Shown here: positions 50,516 to 60,694 of the stretch, one piece after another | Numbering within the stretch: the stretch's first letter is position 1 | Layout of the letters: every line of letters begins with the position of its first letter | Assembly: GCF_947497125.1 (NCBI RefSeq) | Contig: NZ_CANMFI010000001.1 | Coordinates: 310,001-374,000, forward strand | DNA: 64,000 nt | Reading direction: 5' to 3' | Source: an uncultured Polaribacter sp. | GTDB lineage: Bacteria; Bacteroidota; Bacteroidia; Flavobacteriales; Flavobacteriaceae | Position numbers and translations under genes: made by a program | The notes under the pieces: generated by a model | Database searches by the model: none | Seen by the model: only the letters and a program-made list of their open reading frames with translations | What the model was told of the DNA's origin: nothing

Positions 50516-50806
50516 TTATTTTAAATGAGAATCAACCAAAAGGGTCAATTCTTTAATTTTATCTACTACTTCTCTACTTGTAGAATCTTTTTCTATGGAT
50601 GATATTTCAATTTTTGAAGCAAACTGTAAAGCACACATGGCTAAAACATCTTGTTTGTCGCTTACTGCATAATTTTTTTCATACATAGAAATTAAGTTGT
50701 TTATTGCATTGGCAGCTTTTCTCATCCCCTCTTCTTCTTTTGTGTTTTGTACACTTAAAGGATAATTTCTACCTGCTATAACAACGTTAATTTTTAGTTT
50801 TTCCAC
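50516..50806 (-). CDS. zapA: cell division protein ZapA
   Basis: MEKLKINVVIAGRNYPLSVQNTKEEEGMRKAANAINNLI. Confidence 0.93.
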   Translation of the reverse strand: MEKLKINVVIAGRNYPLSVQNTKEEEGMRKAANAINNLISMYEKNYAVSDKQDVLAMCALQFASKIEISSIEKDSTSREVVDKIKELTLLVDSHLK

Positions 50807-50819
50807 AATTTAATGAACT

Positions 50820-51110
50820 TTATTCTTGTATTTGAATAATACATTTATCGATTTCTCGAATTAAAGCATTTATTTTGAGTTTTGTATCTCTTGTATTTTC
50901 ACTACTGCCATTTATAGTTTTTGCAATTTTAAGCAAATCATATTGTTTTTTCTGAGCTTCTAAAAATTGCAATTGTTCTTTTAGTTGATAATGTAATTTA
51001 GTGTTATTTTGAAGCAATAATTCATTTTCATTTTTTAAAAACTCATAATTAGAAAGTAAGTTTTTTAACTTATCTTCCAGTAAATGAATTGCTTCTACTT
51101 TATTACTCAT
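50820..51110 (-). CDS. small coiled-coil protein co-directional with zapA, function unknown
   Basis: 96 aa heptad-rich sequence (LEDKLKNLLSNYEFLKNENELLLQNNTKLHYQLKEQLQFLEAQ). Confidence 0.8.
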   Translation of the reverse strand: MSNKVEAIHLLEDKLKNLLSNYEFLKNENELLLQNNTKLHYQLKEQLQFLEAQKKQYDLLKIAKTINGSSENTRDTKLKINALIREIDKCIIQIQE

Positions 51111-51254
51111 CTAACTTTTAAGAATAAACTATTCCTACAAAGTTAACATTCTGTTTTAAATTTTACAACATTTTGTTACTTTTTTAATAATAGACTATTT
51201 ACTAGCACTTTATCTAAAAAATGATTTTTAGTATTTTTACAAAAAAAATTAATC

Positions 51255-52958
51255 TTGAAAGTATTATTATTTTTAATAACCTTATTTTATTCTGTAAGTT
51301 TTTGTGCACAAAAATCTATTGATAACGATTATTTTAGAAATCCATTAAATATACCAACAGTTCTCTCTGGTACTTTTGGAGAGTTGCGATCTAACCATTT
51401 TCATTCTGGTATTGATATAAAAACGCAAGGCAAAGAAGGTTTAAATATTTATGCTGCTGCAGACGGTTTTGTTTCTAGAATTAAAGTTGCTCAATATGGT
51501 TTTGGCAAAGCTCTTTACGTTACACATTCTAATGGCTTCACAACTGTGTATGCACATTTAAGCAAATATGCCCCTAAAATAGAAAATTATATAAAAAAAA
51601 TACAGTATCAAAAGGAAAATTATCAAACTGGTAATTTATTTTTTAAAAACGATAAGTTTCCGGTAAAAAAAGGAGAAATTATTGCTTATTCTGGTGATAC
51701 TGGAAGTTCTGGCGGACCTCATTTACACTATGAAGTTAGAGATACTAAAACCGAAAAAATAATAAACCCTTTGTTATTTGGCATTTCGGCTAAAGACACA
51801 AAACCACCAACTTTTAATTCTTTAAAAATATATGCTCTAAATGGCAATGCAAGAATTAACAATCAAAACAAAAGCTTTGTAATTCCCTTAAAAAACACCG
51901 CTCATCAAAAGCATACTGTAAATAGTATTACAGCATCTGGAGCTATTGGTTTTGGTGTTAATGTATTTGATAGATTAAACGATGCCAATAATAAAAATGG
52001 TATATATAGCCTAGAAATGAAAGTAAACGGATCCCTAGTTTACTACCACGATGTAAAAACGTTTTCTTTTGCAGAAAGCAAGTTTATCAACTTACATATA
52101 GATTATAAGCACTACAAAACATACAAAAGAAAATACCAGAAAACATACAAACAAAAGGCTAACAGGTTATCTACTTATAAAAACTTGGTGAATGATGGTA
52201 AAATTACAATTGAACCGGGACTAAATTACCAAGTTACTATTACTGCAAAAGATTTTAAAGGGAACAATAGTTCTATTACAATTCCTATTATTGGTGTTAA
52301 AAACAATGTACTTTATACCACACCTAAAGACACTACTAATTACAAGATTGTTGCGCAAAATTTTCAAAAATTTACTAAAGAAAATGTTACTGTCGCATTT
52401 CCTAAAAATACCTTTTACCAAAATTTATATTTAGATTTTGATGTTGATAATGGAATAGCAACAATACACAACCCTACAGTTCCATTAGATAAAAAATTTA
52501 CACTTACTTTTGATGTTACAAAATATTCTGATATCGAAAAACAACAACTTTATATAGCCAATGTTAGCAATCCTAAGTATCCTAACTATCAATACACCAT
52601 AAAAAAAGAGAACACTTTTTATACCACTAGTAAAACTTTAGGCAAATATGCTTTATTAAAAGATACATCAAAACCAAAAATAAAAACTTTGTATTTTAAA
52701 GACAATCAATGGATTTCTAAACTAAATACATTAAAAGTTAAAATTTCTGATACTGGTTCTGGCATAAAAAACTACCGAGCAACTATAGATGGGCAATGGG
52801 TTTTAATGCAATACAATCATAAAAAAGGAATACTTACTTATAATTTTAGTGATAAAAAATTGGTTGGTAGCAAACATATCTTTAAAATTGTAGTCTCAGA
52901 CAATGTAGGAAATACGAATTCTTATTCTACAACGTTTTTTAAAAAACAAGTAAACTAA
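51255..52958 (+). CDS. M23-family metallopeptidase (LytM domain), secreted
   Basis: FGELRSNHFHSGIDIKTQGKEGLNIYAAADG, SSGGPHLHYEVRD; TTG start with signal peptide. Confidence 0.95.
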   Translation: MKVLLFLITLFYSVSFCAQKSIDNDYFRNPLNIPTVLSGTFGELRSNHFHSGIDIKTQGKEGLNIYAAADGFVSRIKVAQYGFGKALYVTHSNGFTTVYAHLSKYAPKIENYIKKIQYQKENYQTGNLFFKNDKFPVKKGEIIAYSGDTGSSGGPHLHYEVRDTKTEKIINPLLFGISAKDTKPPTFNSLKIYALNGNARINNQNKSFVIPLKNTAHQKHTVNSITASGAIGFGVNVFDRLNDANNKNGIYSLEMKVNGSLVYYHDVKTFSFAESKFINLHIDYKHYKTYKRKYQKTYKQKANRLSTYKNLVNDGKITIEPGLNYQVTITAKDFKGNNSSITIPIIGVKNNVLYTTPKDTTNYKIVAQNFQKFTKENVTVAFPKNTFYQNLYLDFDVDNGIATIHNPTVPLDKKFTLTFDVTKYSDIEKQQLYIANVSNPKYPNYQYTIKKENTFYTTSKTLGKYALLKDTSKPKIKTLYFKDNQWISKLNTLKVKISDTGSGIKNYRATIDGQWVLMQYNHKKGILTYNFSDKKLVGSKHIFKIVVSDNVGNTNSYSTTFFKKQVN

Positions 52959-52964
52959 ACCTAC

Positions 52965-55412
52965 GTGAAAAAAGTCATTTTTATTATCTTTTTATTCCCC
53001 CTTCTCGCTTACTCACAAAAAACGACGATCTTAAAAGGCACAGTAAAAAACAAAAACAAGGAGCCAATTGAAGGTGTTTCTATTAAGTATCAAAAAACAG
53101 GAACAACTACAGATAAAAATGGTAATTATATAATTAGAATACCTCTTAAAGAAGAAATTACATTAGTCTTTAGTCATGTTGCTTATCAAAAAGCAACCAA
53201 AAAGTATACCACAAGTAGTAGAAATGGCGCTCGCTTTTCTGTTGTTTTAACATCAAAAACAGAAACATTAACAGAGATTATAATCAAAGACAATAAAAAA
53301 GCTGCTGCAGGTATTAAAACGATAGACATTGCAACAGTTAAAAATGTTATTGGTGCAAACGAAGGTGTAGAAAATATTTTAATGACTTTACCGGGTGTTA
53401 ATAACAACAATGAATTAAGTACACAATACAATGTTAGAGGTGGCAATTTTGATGAAAACCTAGTGTATGTTAATGACATAGAAGTGTATAGGCCTTTTTT
53501 AATTCGATCTGGGCAACAAGAAGGATTAAGTTTTATAAACCCTCAATTGGTACAAAATATCAATTTTTCTGCTGGTGGTTTTCAAGCAAAATATGGAGAT
53601 AAATTATCTTCTGTATTAGACATAACCTACAGAAAACCCACAGAAACAGCAACAAGCGTTGCTTTAAGCCTATTAGGAGCAAGTGCTACTTTTGAAACGA
53701 CTATGTTTAACAATAAACTAACCGCTATTAGTAGCTTTAGATACAGAAATAACAGTCTTTTTGTGAATAGTAAACAGATAGAAACTAATTTTAAACCTGT
53801 TTTTATAGATTTTCAAACCTATTTATCGTACGCGCTAACTAAAGATTTAACTGTTAATTTTTTAGGCACTATTTCGTCAAACAATTATAACTACACACCT
53901 TTATCTAGAAGAACACGTTTTGGTACGGTTGCAGATCCATTAGAGTTGGTGGTTTTTTATCAAGGTCAAGAACAAAATAATTACAAAACATATTTTGGAG
54001 CTATTTCTACCACATATGAGGTTAACGATAAACTATCATTAACAACAACATTATCTAGCTACAATACCCAAGAAGAAGAATATTTTGATATCTCTGCGGC
54101 TTATAATATTGGTGAAGTTGATGCTAATATTGGTTCTGAAAATTTTGGAAATGTTGAATTTTCACAAGGCATTGGCGCTCAATTAAATCATGCCAGAAAT
54201 GATTTAGATGCATTAATTACCAACTTACAGGTAAAAGGAAGGTATAAAACAGATAAAAGTCAGATTGATTTTGGTGTAAAGTATCAAAAAGAAGATATAA
54301 AAGATCGTATTAGAGAATGGGAGTTGATTGATTCTTTAGGGTTTTCAGTTAGACCTCCTAATCATATTGGTAATCAACAACCGTATCAACCTTTTGAAGG
54401 ACCTTTAGAGGCGTATCAAAATATTAGGGTTGATAACAATGTTCAAATTAACCGTTTATCCGGATTTTTTCAGTTTAATAAACGTGCTTTCATAAATGAT
54501 CATGAAGTTGCTTATAACCTAGGTATTAGAGCTCAAAACTGGAACGTAACAGGAAATGGTATTTCTTCAAAAAATAAAATGATTATTAGTCCAAGAGCTC
54601 AGTTTTCTATAAAACCAAATTGGGAAAAAGATATTTTATTTAGAGTTTCTGGAGGTTGGTATTTGCAACCCCCAAGTTATAGAGAATTAAGAAATGCTGC
54701 TGGTAATATAAATGTAGATTTAGAGGCTCAAAATTCTATTCATTTAGTCTCTGGTATGGATTATAGCTTTAACTTATGGAAAAGACCTTTTAAGTTAACT
54801 ACAGAAATGTATTATAAAGATTTATCAAACGTTAACACTTATACGGTAGATAATGTTCGAATAAGGTACAGTGCAAATAACAACGCACAAGCTTATGCTT
54901 ATGGTCTTGATGTTAGACTTAATGGTGAATTTGTGCCAGGTAGTGATAGTTGGATAAGTCTTGGGTATTTAAAAACAGAAGAAAACATAGACAACCGAGG
55001 ATTTATTGCAAGACCTTCTGATCAACGCTTAAAATTAGGCATTTTATTTCAAGATTATGTACCAAACTTACCAAACTTAAAAGCCTATTTAAATTTAGTT
55101 TACAATACGGGTGTTCCTGGTGGCTCTCCTTCTTATGCAGATGTTTATCAGTTTCAAGAACGATTAAGAGATTATAAAAGAGCAGACTTAGGTGTTTCTT
55201 ATGTTTTTACAGATGCTACAAAAGTTTACAAAGAAGGCTTTCTTTCTAATTTTAAAGAATTTAGCGTTGGTTTAGAGCTTTTTAATATGTTTGATATTCA
55301 AAACTCAATTACAAATACCTGGGTTAGAGATGTCTATTCTAAAAGACAATACGGCATCCCTAACTTTATGACAGGTAGAGTTTTAAACATTAAAACAAGT
55401 ATTAAGTTTTAG
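52965..55412 (+). CDS. TonB-dependent receptor with carboxypeptidase-like domain
   Basis: LKGTVKNKNKEPIEGVSIKYQKTGTTTDKNGNY, plug NVRGGNFDENLVYVNDIEVYRPFL, beta-barrel; GTG start. Confidence 0.93.
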   Translation: MKKVIFIIFLFPLLAYSQKTTILKGTVKNKNKEPIEGVSIKYQKTGTTTDKNGNYIIRIPLKEEITLVFSHVAYQKATKKYTTSSRNGARFSVVLTSKTETLTEIIIKDNKKAAAGIKTIDIATVKNVIGANEGVENILMTLPGVNNNNELSTQYNVRGGNFDENLVYVNDIEVYRPFLIRSGQQEGLSFINPQLVQNINFSAGGFQAKYGDKLSSVLDITYRKPTETATSVALSLLGASATFETTMFNNKLTAISSFRYRNNSLFVNSKQIETNFKPVFIDFQTYLSYALTKDLTVNFLGTISSNNYNYTPLSRRTRFGTVADPLELVVFYQGQEQNNYKTYFGAISTTYEVNDKLSLTTTLSSYNTQEEEYFDISAAYNIGEVDANIGSENFGNVEFSQGIGAQLNHARNDLDALITNLQVKGRYKTDKSQIDFGVKYQKEDIKDRIREWELIDSLGFSVRPPNHIGNQQPYQPFEGPLEAYQNIRVDNNVQINRLSGFFQFNKRAFINDHEVAYNLGIRAQNWNVTGNGISSKNKMIISPRAQFSIKPNWEKDILFRVSGGWYLQPPSYRELRNAAGNINVDLEAQNSIHLVSGMDYSFNLWKRPFKLTTEMYYKDLSNVNTYTVDNVRIRYSANNNAQAYAYGLDVRLNGEFVPGSDSWISLGYLKTEENIDNRGFIARPSDQRLKLGILFQDYVPNLPNLKAYLNLVYNTGVPGGSPSYADVYQFQERLRDYKRADLGVSYVFTDATKVYKEGFLSNFKEFSVGLELFNMFDIQNSITNTWVRDVYSKRQYGIPNFMTGRVLNIKTSIKF

Positions 55413-55419
55413 TGCAAAA

Positions 55420-55872
55420 CTATTCTAAAATTTGAGCAGCGTGTGCTTTTGTTTTTACTTTTAAAATTATGTTTTCGATAGTTCCTTTTTCATCAATAAC
55501 AAATGTTGTTCTATGAATTCCGTCGTATTCTTTACCCATAAATTTTTTAGGGCCCCAAACACCAAAAGCTTCAATTACAGTTTTGTCTTCATCTGCTAAA
55601 AGAGGAAAAGGTAGATCGTGTTTATCAATCCAGTTTTGCTGCCTTTTTGCAGAGTCTGCACTAACACCAAGAATGGCATAGCCTTTTGCTAAAAAAGAGG
55701 CATGGTGGTCTCTTAAATCACAAGCCTCTGCAGTACAACCTGGTGTGCTTGCTTTTGGATAAAAAAACAAAACTAATTTTTTCCCTAAATAATCTGATAG
55801 TTTTACAAGATTTCCTTTTTCATCTTTAGCTTCAAATGAAGGTGCCTTGTCTCCTATTTTTAATGTTGTCAT
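55420..55872 (-). CDS. bcp: thioredoxin-dependent thiol peroxidase (Bcp/PrxQ)
   Basis: VLFFYPKASTPGCTAEACDLRDHH. Confidence 0.96.
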   Translation of the reverse strand: MTTLKIGDKAPSFEAKDEKGNLVKLSDYLGKKLVLFFYPKASTPGCTAEACDLRDHHASFLAKGYAILGVSADSAKRQQNWIDKHDLPFPLLADEDKTVIEAFGVWGPKKFMGKEYDGIHRTTFVIDEKGTIENIILKVKTKAHAAQILE

Positions 55873-55991
55873 ATAATTATTGTTCTTTTAATTTATAAAG
55901 TCGAAAGTTAAAAAGTTAAAATGATAATTGAAACTTTATTGTAAAAAACTTTATAAACTTTGTACTTTTATACTTTACAATTTATAATAAA

Positions 55992-56645
55992 ATGAATAAA
56001 ATAGAAAAAGTACAATTTGTAATTGATACGCTTCAAGAGTTATATCCAGAAATTCCAATTCCGTTAGACCATAAAGACCCTTATACATTATTAATTGCTG
56101 TTTTATTATCTGCCCAATGTACAGATGTAAGGGTAAATCAAATTACCCCTTTGTTATTTGCAAAAGCAGACAATCCGTTTGATATGGTTAAAATGTCTGT
56201 AGAGCAAATAAAAGAAATTATTAGGCCCTGTGGCTTATCGCCAATGAAAAGTAAAGGGATTTATGGATTATCTAAAATTTTAATTGAAAAATATAATGGT
56301 GAAGTTCCGCAAAGTTTTGAAGGCTTAGAAGAATTACCAGCTGTTGGCCATAAAACTGCAAGCGTAGTAATGAGTCAGGCTTTCGGTGTGCCTGCTTTTC
56401 CGGTTGATACTCATATTCATCGTTTAATGTATCGTTGGAATTTAACGAACGGTAAAAGTGTTGTGCAAACAGAAAAAGATGCAAAGCGCTTGTTTCCAAG
56501 AGAATTATGGAATGATTTGCACTTGCAAATTATTTGGTATGGTAGAGAATATTCACCTGCAAGAGGCTGGCAATTAGAAAAAGATATTATTACCAAAACA
56601 ATTGGTAGAAAATCTGTTTTAGACCAATTATCAAATAAAAAATAG
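55992..56645 (+). CDS. nth: endonuclease III
   Basis: LLIAVLLSAQCTDVRVNQITP, LEELPAVGHKTASVVMSQAFGVPAFPVDTHIHRL. Confidence 0.93.
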   Translation: MNKIEKVQFVIDTLQELYPEIPIPLDHKDPYTLLIAVLLSAQCTDVRVNQITPLLFAKADNPFDMVKMSVEQIKEIIRPCGLSPMKSKGIYGLSKILIEKYNGEVPQSFEGLEELPAVGHKTASVVMSQAFGVPAFPVDTHIHRLMYRWNLTNGKSVVQTEKDAKRLFPRELWNDLHLQIIWYGREYSPARGWQLEKDIITKTIGRKSVLDQLSNKK

Positions 56646-56657
56646 TGTTATTAAATT

Positions 56658-56692
56658 AGAAAAAGTTTTAACCACTGGCTAAAACTTTTTCT
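56658..56692. terminator. bidirectional terminator
   Basis: agaaaaagttttaacca-ctgg-ctaaaactttttct hairpin between nth and the sigma/smORF unit. Confidence 0.8.
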
Positions 56693-56695
56693 TTT

Positions 56696-56839
56696 CTAAT
56701 TCAAATTCAATTCAATGAAGGTTTTTGATTTGGTTTTTACAAAATGTAACGATTTAGAAAAATTAATCAAAAATTGAACTGTTTCTTTTTTGGGTTGCAT
56801 TTGGGTTTCAAATGACTTCTCTGAGTAAAGTTGCATCAT
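56696..56839 (-). CDS. small ORF (47 aa), MMQLYSEKSFETQMQPKKETVQFLINFSKSLHFVKTKSKTFIELNLN
   Basis: Reading of the minus strand: tandem ATG, intact frame, directly downstream of the ECF sigma gene and ending at a terminator; absent from the supplied ORF track. Confidence 0.65.
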   Translation of the reverse strand: MMQLYSEKSFETQMQPKKETVQFLINFSKSLHFVKTKSKTFIELNLN

Positions 56840-56897
56840 ATATAGTTATTTAATCTATTGGTTATAAATAAGTAACGCAACTTTACAGGTTATAGTA

Positions 56898-57485
56898 TTA
56901 AGAAACTAAAATAATTTTATTTTTTTCGATCAACTTACGTATATTTATAAGCGCATATCGCATTCTACCCAATGCAGTATTAATACTTACCCCTGTATTT
57001 TCGCTAATTTCTTTAAAACTCATATCTTTATACATACGCATAATTAACACTTCTTTTTGCTCTAGAGGCAATTCATCAACTAAGTTTTTTACGTCGTTAT
57101 AAATTTGTTCTTGTATGGTTTTGCTTTCTATATTTAAGCTATCATCACCTAAAACAGAAAAAATATCAAAAGTATCTGTGTTTTTAAATTTTGGAATTCT
57201 TTTAGATTTTCTAAAATGATCTATGACCAAGTTGTGAGCAATTCTCATTACCCATGGTAAAAATTTACCTTCCTCATTATACTTGCCTTTTTTAAGGGTT
57301 TTGATAACTTTAATAAAAGTATCCTGAAAAATATCTTCAGTTAAATCTTTATCTTGAATTTTACTGTAAATAAAAGCATAAAGTCTTTGTTGGTGTCTTT
57401 TAATAAGAATTGCTAAATCACTTTCTTTACCTTGAATGTAATTACTAACTAATATACTATCTGAAATTTCTTGTTTTTGCATCAT
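56898..57485 (-). CDS. RNA polymerase sigma-70 family (ECF-type) sigma factor
   Basis: DLTEDIFQDTFIKVIKTLKKGKYNEEGKFLPWVMRIAHNLVIDHFRKSKR, ELPLEQKEVLIMRMYKDMSFKEISENTGVSINTALGRMRYAL. Confidence 0.95.
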   Translation of the reverse strand: MMQKQEISDSILVSNYIQGKESDLAILIKRHQQRLYAFIYSKIQDKDLTEDIFQDTFIKVIKTLKKGKYNEEGKFLPWVMRIAHNLVIDHFRKSKRIPKFKNTDTFDIFSVLGDDSLNIESKTIQEQIYNDVKNLVDELPLEQKEVLIMRMYKDMSFKEISENTGVSINTALGRMRYALINIRKLIEKNKIILVS

Positions 57486-57675
57486 AACTATCTTTTAGAA
57501 GAGATTGAGATTCTTCTGGTTAATTATTTATTAAATAATTTTAAAGAGTAGTTTTTTGTATATGCAACTAATTTATAGATTGTTAAGAACTTCAAATATG
57601 ATGCTTTTTTTTTAAAGCGACAAATAAATTAGCAAATTTCAATAATTATTAGCTACAAAACAGCTTAAAATAAGG

Positions 57676-57683
57676 TATTTTTG
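57676..57683 (+). promoter_or_regulatory. -7 box (TATTTTTG) for uvrA
   Basis: TAnnTTTG match 20 nt before ATG. Confidence 0.5.
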
Positions 57684-57703
57684 TAATTCATTTTATTTGA
57701 TAT

Positions 57704-60490
57704 ATGAAGACAGATCTTTCTACTATAAATCCAAAACATAATATTATAATTAAAGGAGCTAAACTCCATAATTTAAAGAATATAGACGTAGTAATACCCC
57801 GAAATAAATTGGTTGTAATTACAGGTCTTTCTGGTTCTGGAAAATCTTCATTAGCCTTTGATACTTTGTATGCCGAAGGGCAAAGACGGTATGTAGAAAG
57901 TTTAAGTTCTTATGCTCGTCAATTTTTAGGTAAATTAGACAAGCCAAAAGTAGATTATATCAAAGGGATTGCCCCAGCAATTGCCATTGAGCAGAAAGTA
58001 AACTCAACCAACCCAAGATCTACTGTAGGAACAAGTACAGAGATTTACGATTATATTAAGTTATTATATGCAAGAATTGGGGTTACCTACTCACCTATTT
58101 CTGGCAGAAAAGTAAAAAAAGATACCATTACAGATGTTGTAAATTTTGTTAAAGAATTTAAAGACAATACAAAATTACTTCTTTTATCACCTGTCAATAT
58201 AGATGAAAACAGAGATTTAAAAACAGTTTTACAAGTTTTAGAACAGCAAGGATATGCTAGATTAAAATGGAAAGATACTGTTTATAAGATAACCGATTTT
58301 CCTCAAGAAGAATTTCAAAAAGAACCTTTGTATTTGGTAGTTGATAGAGTTATTACTAAAAATGATGAAGATTTTTACAATCGATTAGCAGATGCCATTC
58401 AGACAGCATTTTTTGAAGGAAAAGGAGTTTGTTTTATTGAAAACTTAGCTACAAGTAAGGTGTCAGAATTTAGTAACAAATTTGATTTAGATGGTCTTAG
58501 TTTTTTAGAGCCTAACACACATTTATTTAGTTTTAACAATCCTTATGGAGCTTGCCCAACTTGTGAAGGATATGGTAATGTTGTTGGTATTGATAAAGAT
58601 CTAGTAATACCAAATACTGGGTTGTCTATTTTCGAAGACTGTATTTTTCCTTTTAAAACGCCATCTTACTCACATTATAAAGAACAATTAATAGCAGTTG
58701 CTTATCAATTTGATATTCCTGTTCATAAACCTTGGTTTCAATTAACAGACGAACAAAAAGAGTTAGTATGGCAAGGAAATAAATCGTTTAAAGGTATTCA
58801 ACACTTCTTTAACACATTAGAAGAAAAAAGTTATAAAATTCAAAACCGAGTTATGCTTTCGAGATATCGAGGCAAAACCAAATGTACTTCTTGTAATGGC
58901 AATCGATTAAGACATGAAACCAATTTTGTTAAAATAAATAATAAAACTATTTCAGACTTAGTAGCGCTTCCATTAGATGAATTGTCTGTTTTTTTTAATA
59001 CTATTGAATTAAATGTTTACGAAGAAAAAATTGGCAAGCGTTTATTGACAGAAATTATAAATCGATTACAGTTTTTAACAGATGTTGGTCTATCTTACTT
59101 AACTATAAACAGAACTTCTAATACCTTATCAGGCGGAGAAAGTCAACGAATTAATTTAGCAACATCTTTAGGGAGTTCTTTAGTTGGTTCTATGTATATT
59201 TTAGATGAGCCTAGTATTGGTTTGCATCCAAAAGACACAGAAAAACTAATAAAAGTATTAAAAGACTTAAGAAATTTAGGGAATACAGTTGTAGTAGTTG
59301 AGCATGACGAAGACATCATGAAACAGGCCGACTACATTATAGATATCGGACCAGAAGCTGGTTCTTTTGGAGGAAATGTAGTTGCAGAAGGCACCTATAA
59401 AGATTTATTAGCCTCTAGCTCTTTAACCGCTAAATATCTTAATGAAGAGCTAAAAATAGAGGTGCCTAAAAAACGTAGAGTATCAAAAAACAGCATAGAA
59501 ATAATTGGTGCCAAAGAACATAATTTACAAAATATAGACGTCACTTTCCCTTTAAACTGCTTAACTGTCATTACAGGTGTTTCTGGTTCAGGTAAAAGCA
59601 CCTTAGTTAAAAATATTTTATACCCTAGCTTGCAAAAAAATCTTTTTGGTTATGGAGACAGAATAGGACAACATACTGATATAAAAGGAGATTTTAGCAC
59701 CTTAAAGCATGTAGAATTTATAGATCAAAACCCAATTGGTAGATCATCTAGATCAAACCCAGTTACGTATATAAAAGCATACGATGATATTAGGGCATTG
59801 TTTTCTAATGAAAAATTATCGAAAATTAGAAATTACAAACCCAAACACTTCTCTTTTAATGTAGAAGGTGGCCGATGTGAGGTATGTAAAGGTGAAGGAG
59901 AAGTAACCATAGAAATGCAGTTTATGGCAGATGTTCATTTAGAATGTGATGCATGTAACGGAAAACGATTTAAAAAAGAAGTTTTAGAAATTACTTTTGC
60001 AGACAAATCTATTGATGCTATTTTAAACCTTACAATTGATGATGCAGTAACATTTTTTTCTGAAAATTTAGCTACTAAAATTGCTCAGAAATTAAAGCCG
60101 CTTCAAGATGTTGGTTTGGGCTATGTAAAATTGGGGCAGTCATCCTCTACCCTTTCTGGTGGCGAGGCACAAAGAATTAAATTGGCTTCATTTCTAGTAA
60201 AAGGAAACACAAAGGACAAAGCGTTGTTTATATTTGATGAACCTACAACCGGCTTACATTTTCATGATATTAAAAAATTATTGAGATCGTTTAATGCTTT
60301 GATAGAAAAAGGACATTCTATCATTGTAATAGAGCATAATATTGATCTTATTAAATGTGCCGATTATATTATTGACCTTGGTTTAGAGGGCGGTAAAAAT
60401 GGTGGAAGACTTATTTTTCAAGGATCGCCACAAGATTTAGCTAAAAACAAAGAATCATACACTTCAAAATTTTTAGCAGAAAAGCTATAA
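57704..60490 (+). CDS. uvrA: excinuclease ABC subunit UvrA
   Basis: GLSGSGKSSLAFDTLYAEGQRRYVESLSSYARQFLG, LSGGESQRINLATSLGSSLVG, CEVCKGEGEVTIEMQFMADV. Confidence 0.98.
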   Translation: MKTDLSTINPKHNIIIKGAKLHNLKNIDVVIPRNKLVVITGLSGSGKSSLAFDTLYAEGQRRYVESLSSYARQFLGKLDKPKVDYIKGIAPAIAIEQKVNSTNPRSTVGTSTEIYDYIKLLYARIGVTYSPISGRKVKKDTITDVVNFVKEFKDNTKLLLLSPVNIDENRDLKTVLQVLEQQGYARLKWKDTVYKITDFPQEEFQKEPLYLVVDRVITKNDEDFYNRLADAIQTAFFEGKGVCFIENLATSKVSEFSNKFDLDGLSFLEPNTHLFSFNNPYGACPTCEGYGNVVGIDKDLVIPNTGLSIFEDCIFPFKTPSYSHYKEQLIAVAYQFDIPVHKPWFQLTDEQKELVWQGNKSFKGIQHFFNTLEEKSYKIQNRVMLSRYRGKTKCTSCNGNRLRHETNFVKINNKTISDLVALPLDELSVFFNTIELNVYEEKIGKRLLTEIINRLQFLTDVGLSYLTINRTSNTLSGGESQRINLATSLGSSLVGSMYILDEPSIGLHPKDTEKLIKVLKDLRNLGNTVVVVEHDEDIMKQADYIIDIGPEAGSFGGNVVAEGTYKDLLASSSLTAKYLNEELKIEVPKKRRVSKNSIEIIGAKEHNLQNIDVTFPLNCLTVITGVSGSGKSTLVKNILYPSLQKNLFGYGDRIGQHTDIKGDFSTLKHVEFIDQNPIGRSSRSNPVTYIKAYDDIRALFSNEKLSKIRNYKPKHFSFNVEGGRCEVCKGEGEVTIEMQFMADVHLECDACNGKRFKKEVLEITFADKSIDAILNLTIDDAVTFFSENLATKIAQKLKPLQDVGLGYVKLGQSSSTLSGGEAQRIKLASFLVKGNTKDKALFIFDEPTTGLHFHDIKKLLRSFNALIEKGHSIIVIEHNIDLIKCADYIIDLGLEGGKNGGRLIFQGSPQDLAKNKESYTSKFLAEKL

Positions 60491-60694
60491 TTTTTTTAAA
60501 AAAAAATAGTAAAAAATAAAAAATGTTAAAAATTTATTAAAATTTATGTTCAATTGTAGTTTTTTATTGATATCTTTAGTAAAACCTTAATAAAGAAAAT
60601 TAAAAAACGTTTAATTTTACCCTCCTTCTAAAGATCCCCCTTCTTTAATGCTTAATGAAGTAGCAGTGTATAAAGCTCATTATAATTAAAAAGT

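Noticed and set aside
60600-60694. Pyrimidine-rich leader (ccctccttctaaagatcccccttctttaatgcttaatgaag) upstream of the LytTR regulator as a riboswitch
   Set aside because: No convincing nested stems beyond a weak cttc/gaag pairing
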